A stretch of DNA of 64,000 nt. Origin: Spirochaetota bacterium (lineage in GTDB: Bacteria > Spirochaetota > Spirochaetia > Treponematales > Treponemataceae). The notes beneath the pieces were generated by a model, which saw nothing but the letters and a program-made list of their open reading frames with translations, searched no databases and was not told where the DNA came from. The translations under genes were made by a program, and so were the position numbers. Positions 35,733 to 43,675 of the stretch are shown one piece after another. Position 1 is the stretch's first letter. Each line of letters begins with the position of its first letter. The stretch is from positions 1 through 64,000 of the forward strand of contig JAEXRH010000002.1 of NCBI GenBank assembly GCA_023438065.1. The letters are read 5' to 3'.

Positions 35733-36344
35733 CTATTCGTCCATCATGAGGTCACCCGAGAGGGCGCTCCATGAGCGGTCTCGCACGCGTCGACGCGCGA
35801 GTCCGCGCGCGATAAGCGTTTCCGCAAGTTCCTCGGCGAGTCTGAAGCAGGCGAGCAGTATCGGGGTGATAAAGGAGCCGAGGTTGAGAATGAGTCCTTT
35901 CGGGGTGTCTACCGGAATTCCGCGTTCCCGTTCGGCGTCGTATACGCGCGCGATCTCCTCGCCGACAAGCGCGATGAAGGAGAGCGCGGCCGTGAAGGCG
36001 AAGGCGAGGGTCGCGGGAACGCGGATATGGAGAAGGAGCCGCTCGAGTTCGCGTGCGCCGTATCGAAGAAAGAACGCGACCGGACCGAGGGCTAACGCGA
36101 GCAGCTTGAGAAAACTTTCCGCTCCCGCGAGGAAACCCGCCTCAAGGGCCGCGAGAAGGGGAATCCCGAGAAGACCCGGTACCAGAAACAGCAATGCCGA
36201 AAGAGAACGCGCGCCGCGAGGAGCGGTGAGGGCGACGGTGGCGGAAACCGCGACGAGGGCAGCGAGCGGCGCGATTCCCCGGCACGCGCTCGCCGCCGCG
36301 AGATACGCGAGGAGGACGAGAAACCCGAGTCTGATGTCACGCAT
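35733..36344 (-). CDS. ECF transporter transmembrane subunit (EcfT)
   Basis: Membrane scaffold of an energy-coupling-factor vitamin importer. The protein has 203 residues from ATG 36344, mostly hydrophobic with four to five membrane segments. The cytoplasmic coupling region includes YDAERERGIPVDTP and ETLIARGLARR, the second matching the ARG-type coupling helix of EcfT proteins that contacts the ATPases. A start six codons earlier (36362) is possible. It overlaps the ATPase gene stop by eight bases. It is the last gene of the riboswitch-controlled thiW-ecfA-ecfT operon. Confidence 0.82.
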   Translation of the reverse strand: MRDIRLGFLVLLAYLAAASACRGIAPLAALVAVSATVALTAPRGARSLSALLFLVPGLLGIPLLAALEAGFLAGAESFLKLLALALGPVAFFLRYGARELERLLLHIRVPATLAFAFTAALSFIALVGEEIARVYDAERERGIPVDTPKGLILNLGSFITPILLACFRLAEELAETLIARGLARRRVRDRSWSALSGDLMMDE

Positions 36345-37809
36345 TGGCCTGCTTCCTTTCACGAAGGGCGCGCGCTCCGCGCTCGAGCGCGAATTCCCGC
36401 CCCGCGAGACCGTTCAGGAATGCCGGTTCATGACTCGCGAAGAGCGCGCCGCCGCCTCGCCGCGCGAGTTCCCCGAGCTCCCGCAGGAGGGTCTCCTTTC
36501 CGCGACCGTCAAGCCCTGAGTCGGCTTCGTCGAGAAGCATGAAGTCCGCGCCGCGCGCGAACGCCGTCGCGAGCGCGAGACGTCTGCGCTCGCCGGTCGA
36601 AAGGGCGCCGGGATACGAGTCGAGAAGGGATTCAAGCGAAAAACGCGCGGCGATATCGTCGGCATGCGTGCGGACTTCACGGCCGCGCGGCTCGTTGGCC
36701 GGGCGGAATTTCACGGCAAGGGCGATTTCCTCGCGCGCGGTCAGGGCCACGAGTTGGTGAGCGCTTTCCTGCATGACGAGGGCAAGGCCCGCGACCGCCG
36801 AGACCCGGTCGATCTCCGTCCCGTCGAAACGCACGCGTCCGCGCGCGGGTTTCGCGAGTCCGCGGAGGATGCGGAGGAGCGTCGATTTTCCGGCGCCGTT
36901 CCCGCCCGAAAGGAGCGATATGCCGTTCGGGATGGAAAGACCGTCGAGGGCGAGAATCGGCGAGTCGCCGTGGCAAAAGTCGATCCTGTCGGCGGAGAGG
37001 CGAATACGTTCCTCGGGGAATTGCCGGGCAACCATGGCGGGATTTTCATCCGTCCGTAAGCCCTTATCGTTTCGCGCGCCGATCCCGTCCCGTTCCCGCG
37101 GTATCTCGCGGTAACCCGTCGCGCGCAGGCTTTTCGCGCTTCCGCTGTCGAAGCGTATCTTCCCCCGCTCGAGAACGAGTTCCCGGTCGACAAGACCGTC
37201 AAGCGCGGCGAAAGCGTGTTCGACGACCACGACGAGGTTTCCTTCGTCGGCGTGCGCGCGAAGCGCGCGCGCGGCGAGTCGCGCGCTATCCGCGCTCAGG
37301 GACGAAAGCGGCTCGTCGAGAAGCATCGCCCGCGGTTTGAGCGCGAGAAGCGCGGCAAGGATCACGAGCCTCTGTTCGCCGCCCGAGAGCTTCCGCGCCG
37401 GCAACCCGAGAAGCCGGCCGATCCCGAGTTCTTCTGCCGCTTTATCCGCGCGCCGCCGGCATTCCTCCCGGGACAGTCCCCGGTTCTCGAGCGCGAACGC
37501 GATCTCCTCGCGGACGGTTGCCCGGAATAACTCGGCGTCAGGTCGGGGACCCATCGACGCGAGCGCGGGGAAAAAGGCCGAGGCGTCGGAGGCAAGCGCG
37601 TCTTGTCCGAGGATATCGAGCTTCCCGGCGATTGTTCCGGGAAGGTTTCGTCCCCGGCAGGACAGGAGTCTCAAGAGGGTGCTCTTTCCGCTGCCGTTAT
37701 CTCCCCGCGCCAGGACTAACGATCCCCCGTCGAGCTCGAGGTCGACGGGTCCAAGCGCGAACCGCCCGTCGTTCGTACGGTAGCCGAGACCTTTCGCCGA
37801 GATGATCAC
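36337..37809 (-). CDS. ECF transporter fused double ATPase (EcfA-EcfA')
   Basis: Energises vitamin uptake. The protein has 490 residues and holds two complete ABC domains in one chain. Domain 1 (about 1-230) has Walker A DNGSGKST, signature LSGGEQ and Walker B AMLLDEP. Domain 2 (about 265-485) has GNGAGKST, LSTGERRR (a modified signature) and FMLLDEADSG, with Ala where most ATPases have Pro. It overlaps thiW by four bases and ecfT by eight, so all three are translationally coupled. Fused ATPases are typical of dedicated (group I) ECF systems, not shared ones. Confidence 0.9.
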   Translation of the reverse strand: MIISAKGLGYRTNDGRFALGPVDLELDGGSLVLARGDNGSGKSTLLRLLSCRGRNLPGTIAGKLDILGQDALASDASAFFPALASMGPRPDAELFRATVREEIAFALENRGLSREECRRRADKAAEELGIGRLLGLPARKLSGGEQRLVILAALLALKPRAMLLDEPLSSLSADSARLAARALRAHADEGNLVVVVEHAFAALDGLVDRELVLERGKIRFDSGSAKSLRATGYREIPRERDGIGARNDKGLRTDENPAMVARQFPEERIRLSADRIDFCHGDSPILALDGLSIPNGISLLSGGNGAGKSTLLRILRGLAKPARGRVRFDGTEIDRVSAVAGLALVMQESAHQLVALTAREEIALAVKFRPANEPRGREVRTHADDIAARFSLESLLDSYPGALSTGERRRLALATAFARGADFMLLDEADSGLDGRGKETLLRELGELARRGGGALFASHEPAFLNGLAGREFALERGARALRERKQANA

Positions 37810-38339
37810 CGCCTGTGATCCCCGAAGCCCGGCAGAAGGCCTGCCTTGCCGAGGGTTGAAAGCATCGCGAGGGCGATCGCCGCTCCCGCGAGGGAGCTCG
37901 CGGTAAACGAGGCGCCGAGCGCGAAAAGGGCGATGCTTCTATGAAGGATGACGGGCGCGACCCAGAGCGCGCACGCGAGCGAGGCGAGTATCCCCGTCCC
38001 GAGGACTTCGCCGATCGCGGCGGCGAGGCGGCGACGGGTCAGGCTGTACGCGATACCGGAAAGGAGCGCGCCGATCATGCCCCCGGGAAACGCGAGGATG
38101 GTTCCCGTGCCCAGGAGAAGGCGCGCAAGCGCGGTCGCGGCCGCGCAGCCGACGGACCATGCCGGTCCGAGAAGCACCGCGATCATGACGTTGAGGAAAT
38201 GCTGGGTCGGGTTGATCTTGGCGATTCCGACGGGAAAGCTCGTGAAGGGCGATAAGGCCACGCCGAGGGCGATGAAGACGATCGCGTACGCCGTTTTCCG
38301 GATTGCGAGATCTGAGGGGGGAACTGTCCTGACGTTCAT
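37806..38339 (-). CDS. thiW: Thiamine-precursor ECF substrate-binding subunit ThiW
   Basis: Integral membrane S-component that binds a thiamine precursor, probably hydroxyethylthiazole. The protein has 177 residues with about five or six membrane segments. The ThiW-type block FPVGIAKINPTQHFLNVMIAVLLGP is clear. Translation start is at 38339, with AAGGAG five bases upstream inside a possible sequestering hairpin. It lies directly under a TPP riboswitch, which supports a thiamine role independently of the protein sequence. It is followed with overlaps by the ATPase and EcfT genes. Confidence 0.88.
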   Translation of the reverse strand: MNVRTVPPSDLAIRKTAYAIVFIALGVALSPFTSFPVGIAKINPTQHFLNVMIAVLLGPAWSVGCAAATALARLLLGTGTILAFPGGMIGALLSGIAYSLTRRRLAAAIGEVLGTGILASLACALWVAPVILHRSIALFALGASFTASSLAGAAIALAMLSTLGKAGLLPGFGDHRR

Positions 38340-38346
38340 TGAAACT

Positions 38347-38376
38347 CCTTGAGGATGCGTGATTGCGCCCCCAAGG
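38347..38376 (-). promoter_or_regulatory. Ribosome-site sequestering hairpin (expression platform)
   Basis: On the minus strand CCTTG (38376 to 38372) can pair with CAAGG (38351 to 38347), which contains most of the thiW Shine-Dalgarno AAGGAG. A second hairpin, TTCGGG/CCCGAA, lies between it and the aptamer. This points to control of translation, not termination; no T-run is present. Confidence 0.5.
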
Positions 38377-38413
38377 ATTCGGGACGAGAGCCCCGAAGCG
38401 TCAGCATGAACTC

Positions 38414-38499
38414 ATGACTCCCTTCGCCGGCATGATCCGGATCAGGTTCTAAGGGTAAGCGTTTCGCTTTCTCAGCCCGCGCGAGCGGACACCCCTGAT
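38414..38499 (-). ncRNA. TPP riboswitch (THI element)
   Basis: The thiamine pyrophosphate aptamer is readable on the minus strand: AGGGGTGTCC, then GGGCTGAGA, ACCCTTAGAACCTGATCC and GCCGGCGAAGGGAG, all the conserved blocks in order. It sits 75 bases upstream of thiW and should shut off the ECF operon when TPP is plentiful. Confidence 0.95.
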
Positions 38500-38510
38500 G
38501 AGCGCGCTTC

Positions 38511-38539
38511 ACGATAGACCGTGAACGGTCCTTTGTCAA
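38511..38539 (-). promoter_or_regulatory. Promoter of the thiW operon
   Basis: TTGACA (38534-38539) and TATCGT (38511-38516) are 17 bases apart on the minus strand, 12 bases before the riboswitch. Confidence 0.7.
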
Positions 38540-38642
38540 TCGGCGTATCGCGAAACGCGGATTGTCTTTCACGAGAGGAGGTTTGACCGGGGATCGAAGC
38601 CGCGCTTGCATTACTAAAGACGGCTTCCAGGGAGATCGGGAC

Positions 38643-38999
38643 ATGAATGCGCCATCGCGGTCGCGTGATTATCAGGACAGGGTCCTGACCGACGCTCAGG
38701 GGGCGCTCTGCGAGGTGATCATGAATCTTGCGGCCCGGCGACTCCGCGCGCTTTCGTCGAGCGCGGCGTCGCCTTCAGCGGGGGAAGAACGGCAACCTCG
38801 GCATGCGTGCTTCGTACTTCACGGACGGCCACCGCGAATCCCGGCTGAACGGGCGCTTCGTGTCCGCCGAGCCCGTTTGGGAACTCCAGGAAAAGCTGCC
38901 CCTCCGGGATTCCGCCGATCGACGTGAAGCTTCAGGGGCAGACTCCAACCGGCTTTCCAAACGGTTTGATTTGACCTCTCTTCGAGACAGGTTTTATAC
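38643..38999 (+). pseudogene. Possible eroded gene, not identified
   Basis: Two overlapping frames look coding in succession. The first starts at ATG 38643 behind GGGAGATC (MNAPSRSRDYQDRVLTDAQG onward). From about 38770 a different frame takes over with strong G/C in third positions (GKNGNLGMRASYFTDGHRES onward). A single frameshift would join them. No family was recognised, and the whole could be non-coding. It fills an otherwise gene-free stretch between the riboswitch promoter and the next promoter at 38971. Confidence 0.25.
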
Positions 39000-39000
39000 T
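38971..39000 (+). promoter_or_regulatory. Promoter upstream of the FGE-like lipoprotein gene
   Basis: TTGACC (38971-38976), 18 bases, TATACT (38995-39000). An ATG follows six bases later, opening a 49-codon frame that ends on the lipoprotein start. Confidence 0.6.
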
Positions 39001-39006
39001 GGAGCG

Positions 39007-39156
39007 ATGAAACGCCGATTTCGGCAAGAAAGTACGCATCCTGATAACCTGTCGAGTATTCATTCGTCATACGGGAAGCGTTTTGCGCGGGCGCGGTTGT
39101 GGCGTTGGCGCGCGTCGGCGTACCGATTAACCGCTTCTGAAGGAGCCTGGAAATGA
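39007..39156 (+). CDS. Possible 49-residue leader peptide
   Basis: ATG lies six bases after a TATACT -10, the same geometry as several genes in the window. The frame (MKRRFRQESTHPDNLSSIHS onward) is rich in Arg, Ser and Trp. Its TGA overlaps the ATG of the lipoprotein gene in the arrangement ATGA, so translation could be coupled. No family was recognised. It may equally be a 5' leader without translated function. Confidence 0.3.
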   Translation: MKRRFRQESTHPDNLSSIHSSYGKRFARARLWRWRASAYRLTASEGAWK

Positions 39157-40448
39157 AAAAAGTGACGATGGTCAAAAACGTTTTCGCGACGCTCTTCGCG
39201 CTTCTGCTCTGCGTGTCGTGCAGCAATCACTATGACGATTCAAGCACGAATGAAAAGGATCAGTACACGATCACCTTTAACGCGGCGGGCGGCACGGGTA
39301 TGATGGCCGCGCAGACGATACCCCCGGGAGAGACAGTCGCGCTCTCGGCGAACGCGTATACGCGAACCTATTACACCTTCGCGGGTTGGGCGACAAGTTC
39401 CGGTTCCACGACTGTCGCGTATACGGACACGGCAAACTACACGATGGGAAACGCGAACGTAGCGCTCTACGCGGTGTGGACGGCGAACACGACGGGAAGC
39501 GCGACGCTTGAGACGTTGGACGCGGGCGGGTATACCGCGATGACAGCGATACCCGCCGTTTCGGCCGGCGCCTATACCCAGGCGACGAGCGCCAGTTCCG
39601 GGTTCGTGCATAGCATCAGCCCCTTTGCCATGGGAAAGTACGAGGTAACCTACGAGCTCTGGTATACCGTGTACCAGTGGGCAATTAGCAGACCGACCGA
39701 CACGTATACCTTCGCGAACGCGGGACGCGAGGGAAACGACGGAACCATAGGAGCGGCGCCCACGGCGGCGAAACTCGAGCCGGTAACGACGGTAAGCTGG
39801 CGCGATTGCATCGTCTGGTGTAACGCGTACAGCGAGATGTCCGGAAAACCGTGCGTGTATTACGGTGATGCCGGGTACACGACTCCCATAAGAAGCTCGG
39901 CGGACGGGAGCTATGGAAGCTCGATCAACACCGCGGCAGGGAGCCATGACAATCCCTGCGTAAACCCGGGCGCGAAAGGATACCGATTGCCGACGGAAGG
40001 AGAGTGGCAGTACGCCGCGAGTTGCGCCGCGACGTACCCGTATGACTACGCGAGCGGCGCAGACACGAAATCCGACGCGACGACGGGCGGAAGCGACGTT
40101 GACGGCGACGGAGACGTGCAGTATTCAGGCGATGTCGCGTGGTATTCCGCGAATAACTCTCCAATCGGTACGAAGGTCGTGGGTACGCGATCGGCAAACA
40201 AGTTCGGTTTATGCGACTTGAGCGGCAACGTTTATGAATGGTGCAACGACTGGTATAACCCGACCGTTCCGACGACGGCTCAAACGGACTATACGGGCCC
40301 GGCATACGATAGTGCGTATCCGTCTCGCGTCCTTCGGGGCGGTACCTGGAACAGTGGCACGCTCGGTTTTCGGGTGGGCAACCGACTCAGCGGCGCTCCT
40401 TATACCAAGGACATTTGCTACGGTTTTCGGGTTTGTTGCGGCCGATGA
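39153..40448 (+). CDS. Formylglycine-generating-enzyme-like lipoprotein with InlB-type repeat and variable C-terminus
   Basis: Surface or periplasmic lipoprotein of 431 residues. The signal ends in LLLCVSC with the lipid Cys near 23. Residues about 38-105 form one Listeria-Bacteroides (InlB B) repeat (YTITFNAAGGTG through FAGWATSSG to LYAVWT). Residues about 135-431 are an FGE-sulfatase/C-type-lectin-like domain: ISPFAMGKYEVTYELWY, CIVWCNAYSEMSG, GYRLPTEGEWQYAA, GLCDLSGNVYEWCNDWY, VLRGGTWN and GFRVCCGR. In catalytic FGEs this fold modifies sulfatases, but many spirochaete copies are binding proteins. The last about 30 residues have the pattern of a DGR variable region. AAGGAG lies eight bases before ATG. 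Confidence 0.85.
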   Translation: MKKVTMVKNVFATLFALLLCVSCSNHYDDSSTNEKDQYTITFNAAGGTGMMAAQTIPPGETVALSANAYTRTYYTFAGWATSSGSTTVAYTDTANYTMGNANVALYAVWTANTTGSATLETLDAGGYTAMTAIPAVSAGAYTQATSASSGFVHSISPFAMGKYEVTYELWYTVYQWAISRPTDTYTFANAGREGNDGTIGAAPTAAKLEPVTTVSWRDCIVWCNAYSEMSGKPCVYYGDAGYTTPIRSSADGSYGSSINTAAGSHDNPCVNPGAKGYRLPTEGEWQYAASCAATYPYDYASGADTKSDATTGGSDVDGDGDVQYSGDVAWYSANNSPIGTKVVGTRSANKFGLCDLSGNVYEWCNDWYNPTVPTTAQTDYTGPAYDSAYPSRVLRGGTWNSGTLGFRVGNRLSGAPYTKDICYGFRVCCGR

Positions 40449-40740
40449 GCGTCCTGTCATGAGTTTCTCGGGTATGCGATACGGGCAACGGTGAAAGTCG
40501 TTTACTTCTATAGCCCTTGTTTTCCGCTCGCGGGGGTAGCGCAAGACCCCGCAAGGACGGACGCCAAAGGCGGCCGACCGCGGAGGCTTGCGCGTAGGGG
40601 CCGTCGCGGAGGGGCGAGCCCGTTGAGCGCGTCGCGGTGCGAGGCGGGGCGCCCGGTGGGTTTCTGCGGCCCCTTTAGGGTCTGACACTTGTGAAAAATC
40701 AGGCAAATCGGTAGTATATTCCCATAATACGGGGAAAAGC
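40449..40740 (+). other. GC-rich structured intergenic region
   Basis: No gene is supported. It contains the inverted repeats GCGGGG/CCCCGC around 40529 and GGGGCCG/CGGCCCC spanning about 40597-40675, in a strongly GC-rich stretch with many short G and C runs. It lies directly after the DGR-like variable end and before fusA, whose -10 candidates (TATATT, CATAAT) lie at 40713-40730. Confidence 0.4.
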
Positions 40741-42789
40741 ATGCTTGAGAAAATGAGAAACATCGGGATCATGGCGCACATCGACGCGGGGAAGACCACG
40801 ACGACGGAGCGGATCCTTTTCTATACGGGCAAGATCCACCGGATCGGCGAGATCGACGACGGCGACGCGACGATGGACTGGATGGCGCAGGAACAGGAGC
40901 GCGGGATCACGATCCAGAGCGCCGCGACGACCACCTACTGGCGCGACTGTCAGATCAACATCATCGATACCCCCGGGCACGTCGACTTCACGGCCGAGGT
41001 CGAGCGCTCGCTTCGCGTCCTCGACGGCGCGGTCGCGGTCCTGTGCGCGGTCGGCGGCGTCCAGCCCCAGACCGAGACGGTATGGCATCAGGCCGACCAG
41101 TACCGTGTCCCGCGCGTCTGCTTCGTGAACAAGATGGACCGCACGGGCGCGGACTTTTTCGGCGCGATGAACGACGTCCGCGAGAAATTCGGCGCCGTGT
41201 GCGTACCGCTCCAGATACCGATCGGCCAGGGCGCCGACTTCGAGGGGGTCATCGACCTCGTCAGGATGAAGGAGATACGCTGGGACGCCCAGACCGAGGG
41301 CGAGAAGATGGACGTGACCGACATCGCGCCCGAGCGGCTTGAAATCGCGCGCGAGTGGCGCGAAAAGATGCTCGACGCGGTTTCCTCGAAGTCGGACGAG
41401 ATCACCGAGCTCATCCTCGAGGGCGCGTCCGTTCCCGAGGAGACGATCCGGAAAGAGGTTCGCCGCGCGACGATCGTGCGGGACTTCGTCCCGTTCCTCT
41501 GCGGCGCCTCGAGGCGCAACACGGCCATCCAGCCGCTCATAGACGCCATCGTCGATTACCTTCCCGCCCCCGACGAGGTTCCCCCGGCGGTCGGCTTCCA
41601 CGCCAAGAAGGAAGAGGACGTCTCCGTCCCCTGCAAGGCCGACGGCGTGCCCCTCGGGCTCGTTTTCAAGATCCAGTACGACCGCGAGGCTGGTTCCCTC
41701 TGCTACGTCCGCATGTATTCGGGCAAGATCAAGACCGGCGACCAGGTCTTCAACGTCGGAAAGAAGAAACGCGAGCGCGTGAACCGCATACTCCGCATGC
41801 ACTCGAACAAGTCCGATCCGATGGACTCGGTCGAGGCCGGCGACATCGCGGTTTTCATCGGGCTCAAGGTCGCGCAAACCGGCGACACGGTCGGCAGCGA
41901 GGGCATGCCGATCCTTCTCGAGAAGATGCACTTCCCCGAGCCGGTCATCTCGGTCTCGATAGAGCCGAAGACGATGAGCGAGCGCGACAAGCTCAAGGAC
42001 ACCCTCGAGATCCTCGCGCGCGAGGACCCGACCTTCACGAGCAGGGAGGACGCGGAGACCGGCCAGCTCATCATCTCGGGCATGGGCGAGCTTCACCTCG
42101 ACGTCCTCGTCACGCGCATGATCGACGACTTCAAGGTCGAGGCGCGCGTCGGCAACCCGCAGGTCACCTACCGGGAGTCCGTCACCGCCGCCGCCGAGCA
42201 TACCGAGACCTTCGCGAAAAATCTCGGGGGCAAGGAAAATACCGCGGGCGTTACCCTTCGGGTCGAGCAGCTCCCGCGCGGTTCGGGCAACCAATACAAG
42301 AGCGCGGTCAAGAAGGCTTCGGGAGTGCCCGAGGAGATCTTCGACGCGATCGAGCAGGCCGTTACGGGTTCCTTCAACTCCGGTATCCAGTACGGCTATC
42401 CCTGCGCGGACGTCGGGGTCACGCTGACCGCGATCGACTACAGCGAGCTCACCTCGACCCCGTTCGCCTTCACCTCCGCCGCCGCGATGTGCTTCGACGA
42501 GGCGTGCAGGAAGGCGTCACCGGAGCTCCTCGAGCCCGTCATGAACGTCGACATCATCTGCCCGAAGGACTTCGTCGGCGACGCGATGAGCCAGGTCACC
42601 CAGCGTGGCGGTCTCATCCAGAGCCTCGAGTCGAAACCCTCCGCCGAGATCGTGCACGCGCAGGCGCCGATGGCGAAGATGTTCGGCTTCTCGACCGCGC
42701 TCCGCTCGGTCACCCAGGGGCGCGCGTCCTTCGCGATGACATTCAGCCACTTCGAGGTCAAGAAGGGCGGTCTCGGGAACGCGTACTGA
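40741..42789 (+). CDS. fusA: Elongation factor G
   Basis: GTPase that drives ribosome translocation (or, for some paralogues, recycling). The protein has 682 residues. The G domain is complete: G1 AHIDAGKTT near 12, G2 RGITI, G3 DTPGHVDF, G4 NKMDRTG. Domain II, III and IV follow (YREIS-like QVTYRESVTAAAEHTETF, GFNSGIQYGYP-type segment), with a short C-terminus. It stands alone, away from the str ribosomal operon, so it may be one of several fusA copies, as spirochaetes often carry. A GGGGA before ATG serves as the ribosome site. A strong terminator follows. Confidence 0.9.
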   Translation: MLEKMRNIGIMAHIDAGKTTTTERILFYTGKIHRIGEIDDGDATMDWMAQEQERGITIQSAATTTYWRDCQINIIDTPGHVDFTAEVERSLRVLDGAVAVLCAVGGVQPQTETVWHQADQYRVPRVCFVNKMDRTGADFFGAMNDVREKFGAVCVPLQIPIGQGADFEGVIDLVRMKEIRWDAQTEGEKMDVTDIAPERLEIAREWREKMLDAVSSKSDEITELILEGASVPEETIRKEVRRATIVRDFVPFLCGASRRNTAIQPLIDAIVDYLPAPDEVPPAVGFHAKKEEDVSVPCKADGVPLGLVFKIQYDREAGSLCYVRMYSGKIKTGDQVFNVGKKKRERVNRILRMHSNKSDPMDSVEAGDIAVFIGLKVAQTGDTVGSEGMPILLEKMHFPEPVISVSIEPKTMSERDKLKDTLEILAREDPTFTSREDAETGQLIISGMGELHLDVLVTRMIDDFKVEARVGNPQVTYRESVTAAAEHTETFAKNLGGKENTAGVTLRVEQLPRGSGNQYKSAVKKASGVPEEIFDAIEQAVTGSFNSGIQYGYPCADVGVTLTAIDYSELTSTPFAFTSAAAMCFDEACRKASPELLEPVMNVDIICPKDFVGDAMSQVTQRGGLIQSLESKPSAEIVHAQAPMAKMFGFSTALRSVTQGRASFAMTFSHFEVKKGGLGNAY

Positions 42790-42848
42790 CGTACCGGCTC
42801 GAGCGGCCCTTTCCGGGCGTGTTTAAAAGCGCGCGGCTTTCGCGGAAA

Positions 42849-42878
42849 ACGCAGGGATCATCCCCTGCGTTTTTTTTT
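42849..42878 (+). terminator. fusA intrinsic terminator
   Basis: ACGCAGGG-ATCATC-CCCTGCGT is followed by a nine-base T-run. Confidence 0.9.
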
Positions 42879-42909
42879 CGTTTTTATCCCTGTTACAGGC
42901 GTTTTTTCC

Positions 42910-42938
42910 TTGACATCCGGCTTATGAGGTGTTAATAG
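42910..42938 (+). promoter_or_regulatory. Promoter of the tetR/exporter operon
   Basis: TTGACA (42910-42915), 17 bases, TAATAG (42933-42938). The -35 is a perfect consensus. Confidence 0.65.
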
Positions 42939-42945
42939 TGTTATC

Positions 42946-42993
42946 TAATAGTGCTATTAAATACATGTATTAAACATTGTGCCGAGCAATGTT
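42946..42993. promoter_or_regulatory. Three successive palindromes: operator cluster
   Basis: TAATAGTGCTATTA (42946-42959), AATACATGTATT (42960-42971) and AACATTG-N7-CAATGTT (42973-42993) follow each other at the transcription start and leader. They are probable sites for the TetR-type repressor encoded next. Confidence 0.6.
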
Positions 42994-43006
42994 ACCGGGG
43001 AGCGGT

Positions 43007-43627
43007 ATGACAGCGGAACGAAACCAGGACATGGAAGCGAAGATTCTTGAAGCGGCGGACAATCTCTTTTCGGAGCGGGGATTCGCGATGACCTCGACGA
43101 CCGAGATCGCGAAGGAAGCGGGCTGTAACCAGGCCCTCGTGCACTATTACTTCCGGACGAAGGACCGGCTTTTCGAGGCGATCTTCGAGACGAAGCTCAA
43201 GCTCTTCGTGAAGGCCTTTCTCAAGATCGGCAACGAGGATCTTTCGTTCGAGGAAAAGCTCAGGCGCAAGATCGAGACCCATTTCGACATATTGGCGAAG
43301 AATCCGCGCCTGCCGTTCCTCGTGATAAACGAACTGCTGACGAACCCGGAGCGGGTAAAAGCGATTCGCTCGCGTATCGTCCCGTTCGCCCTCGAGGCGT
43401 ACGAACAGTTCGACCGGGAACTCACGGCAGCGATCGCGCGCGGCGAGATCAGGCCGATTACCCCGCTCGACCTCATCATGAACGTGATTTCGATGAACGT
43501 GATTCTCTTCGTCGCCTCTCCCGTCATACGCGAGGTCATGGGTCTCGACGACAAGGCGTTCGCCAAGCTCGTCGCCCACAGACGCGCCGAAACGGTCGAG
43601 ACCGTCCTGAGGAGCCTTAAGCCCTGA
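43007..43627 (+). CDS. TetR family regulator (CecR-like)
   Basis: Repressor of 206 residues. The N-terminal helix-turn-helix is canonical: ILEAADNLFSERGFAMTSTTEIAKEAG then NQALVHYYFRTKDRLFEAIF. The C-terminal ligand domain has no closer family match. It is the first gene of an exporter operon, and the upstream palindromes support autorepression and control of the whole operon. The start at 43007 is preferred over a TTG at 42977, since GGGGAG lies five bases upstream and the region before it is filled with palindromes. The gene order resembles the E. coli cecR-ybhGFSR unit. Confidence 0.9.
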   Translation: MTAERNQDMEAKILEAADNLFSERGFAMTSTTEIAKEAGCNQALVHYYFRTKDRLFEAIFETKLKLFVKAFLKIGNEDLSFEEKLRRKIETHFDILAKNPRLPFLVINELLTNPERVKAIRSRIVPFALEAYEQFDRELTAAIARGEIRPITPLDLIMNVISMNVILFVASPVIREVMGLDDKAFAKLVAHRRAETVETVLRSLKP

Positions 43628-43675
43628 GGACCGGATACGCGTAAGCGCGCGAGTTCAAAATAAGGAGTAGATTGC

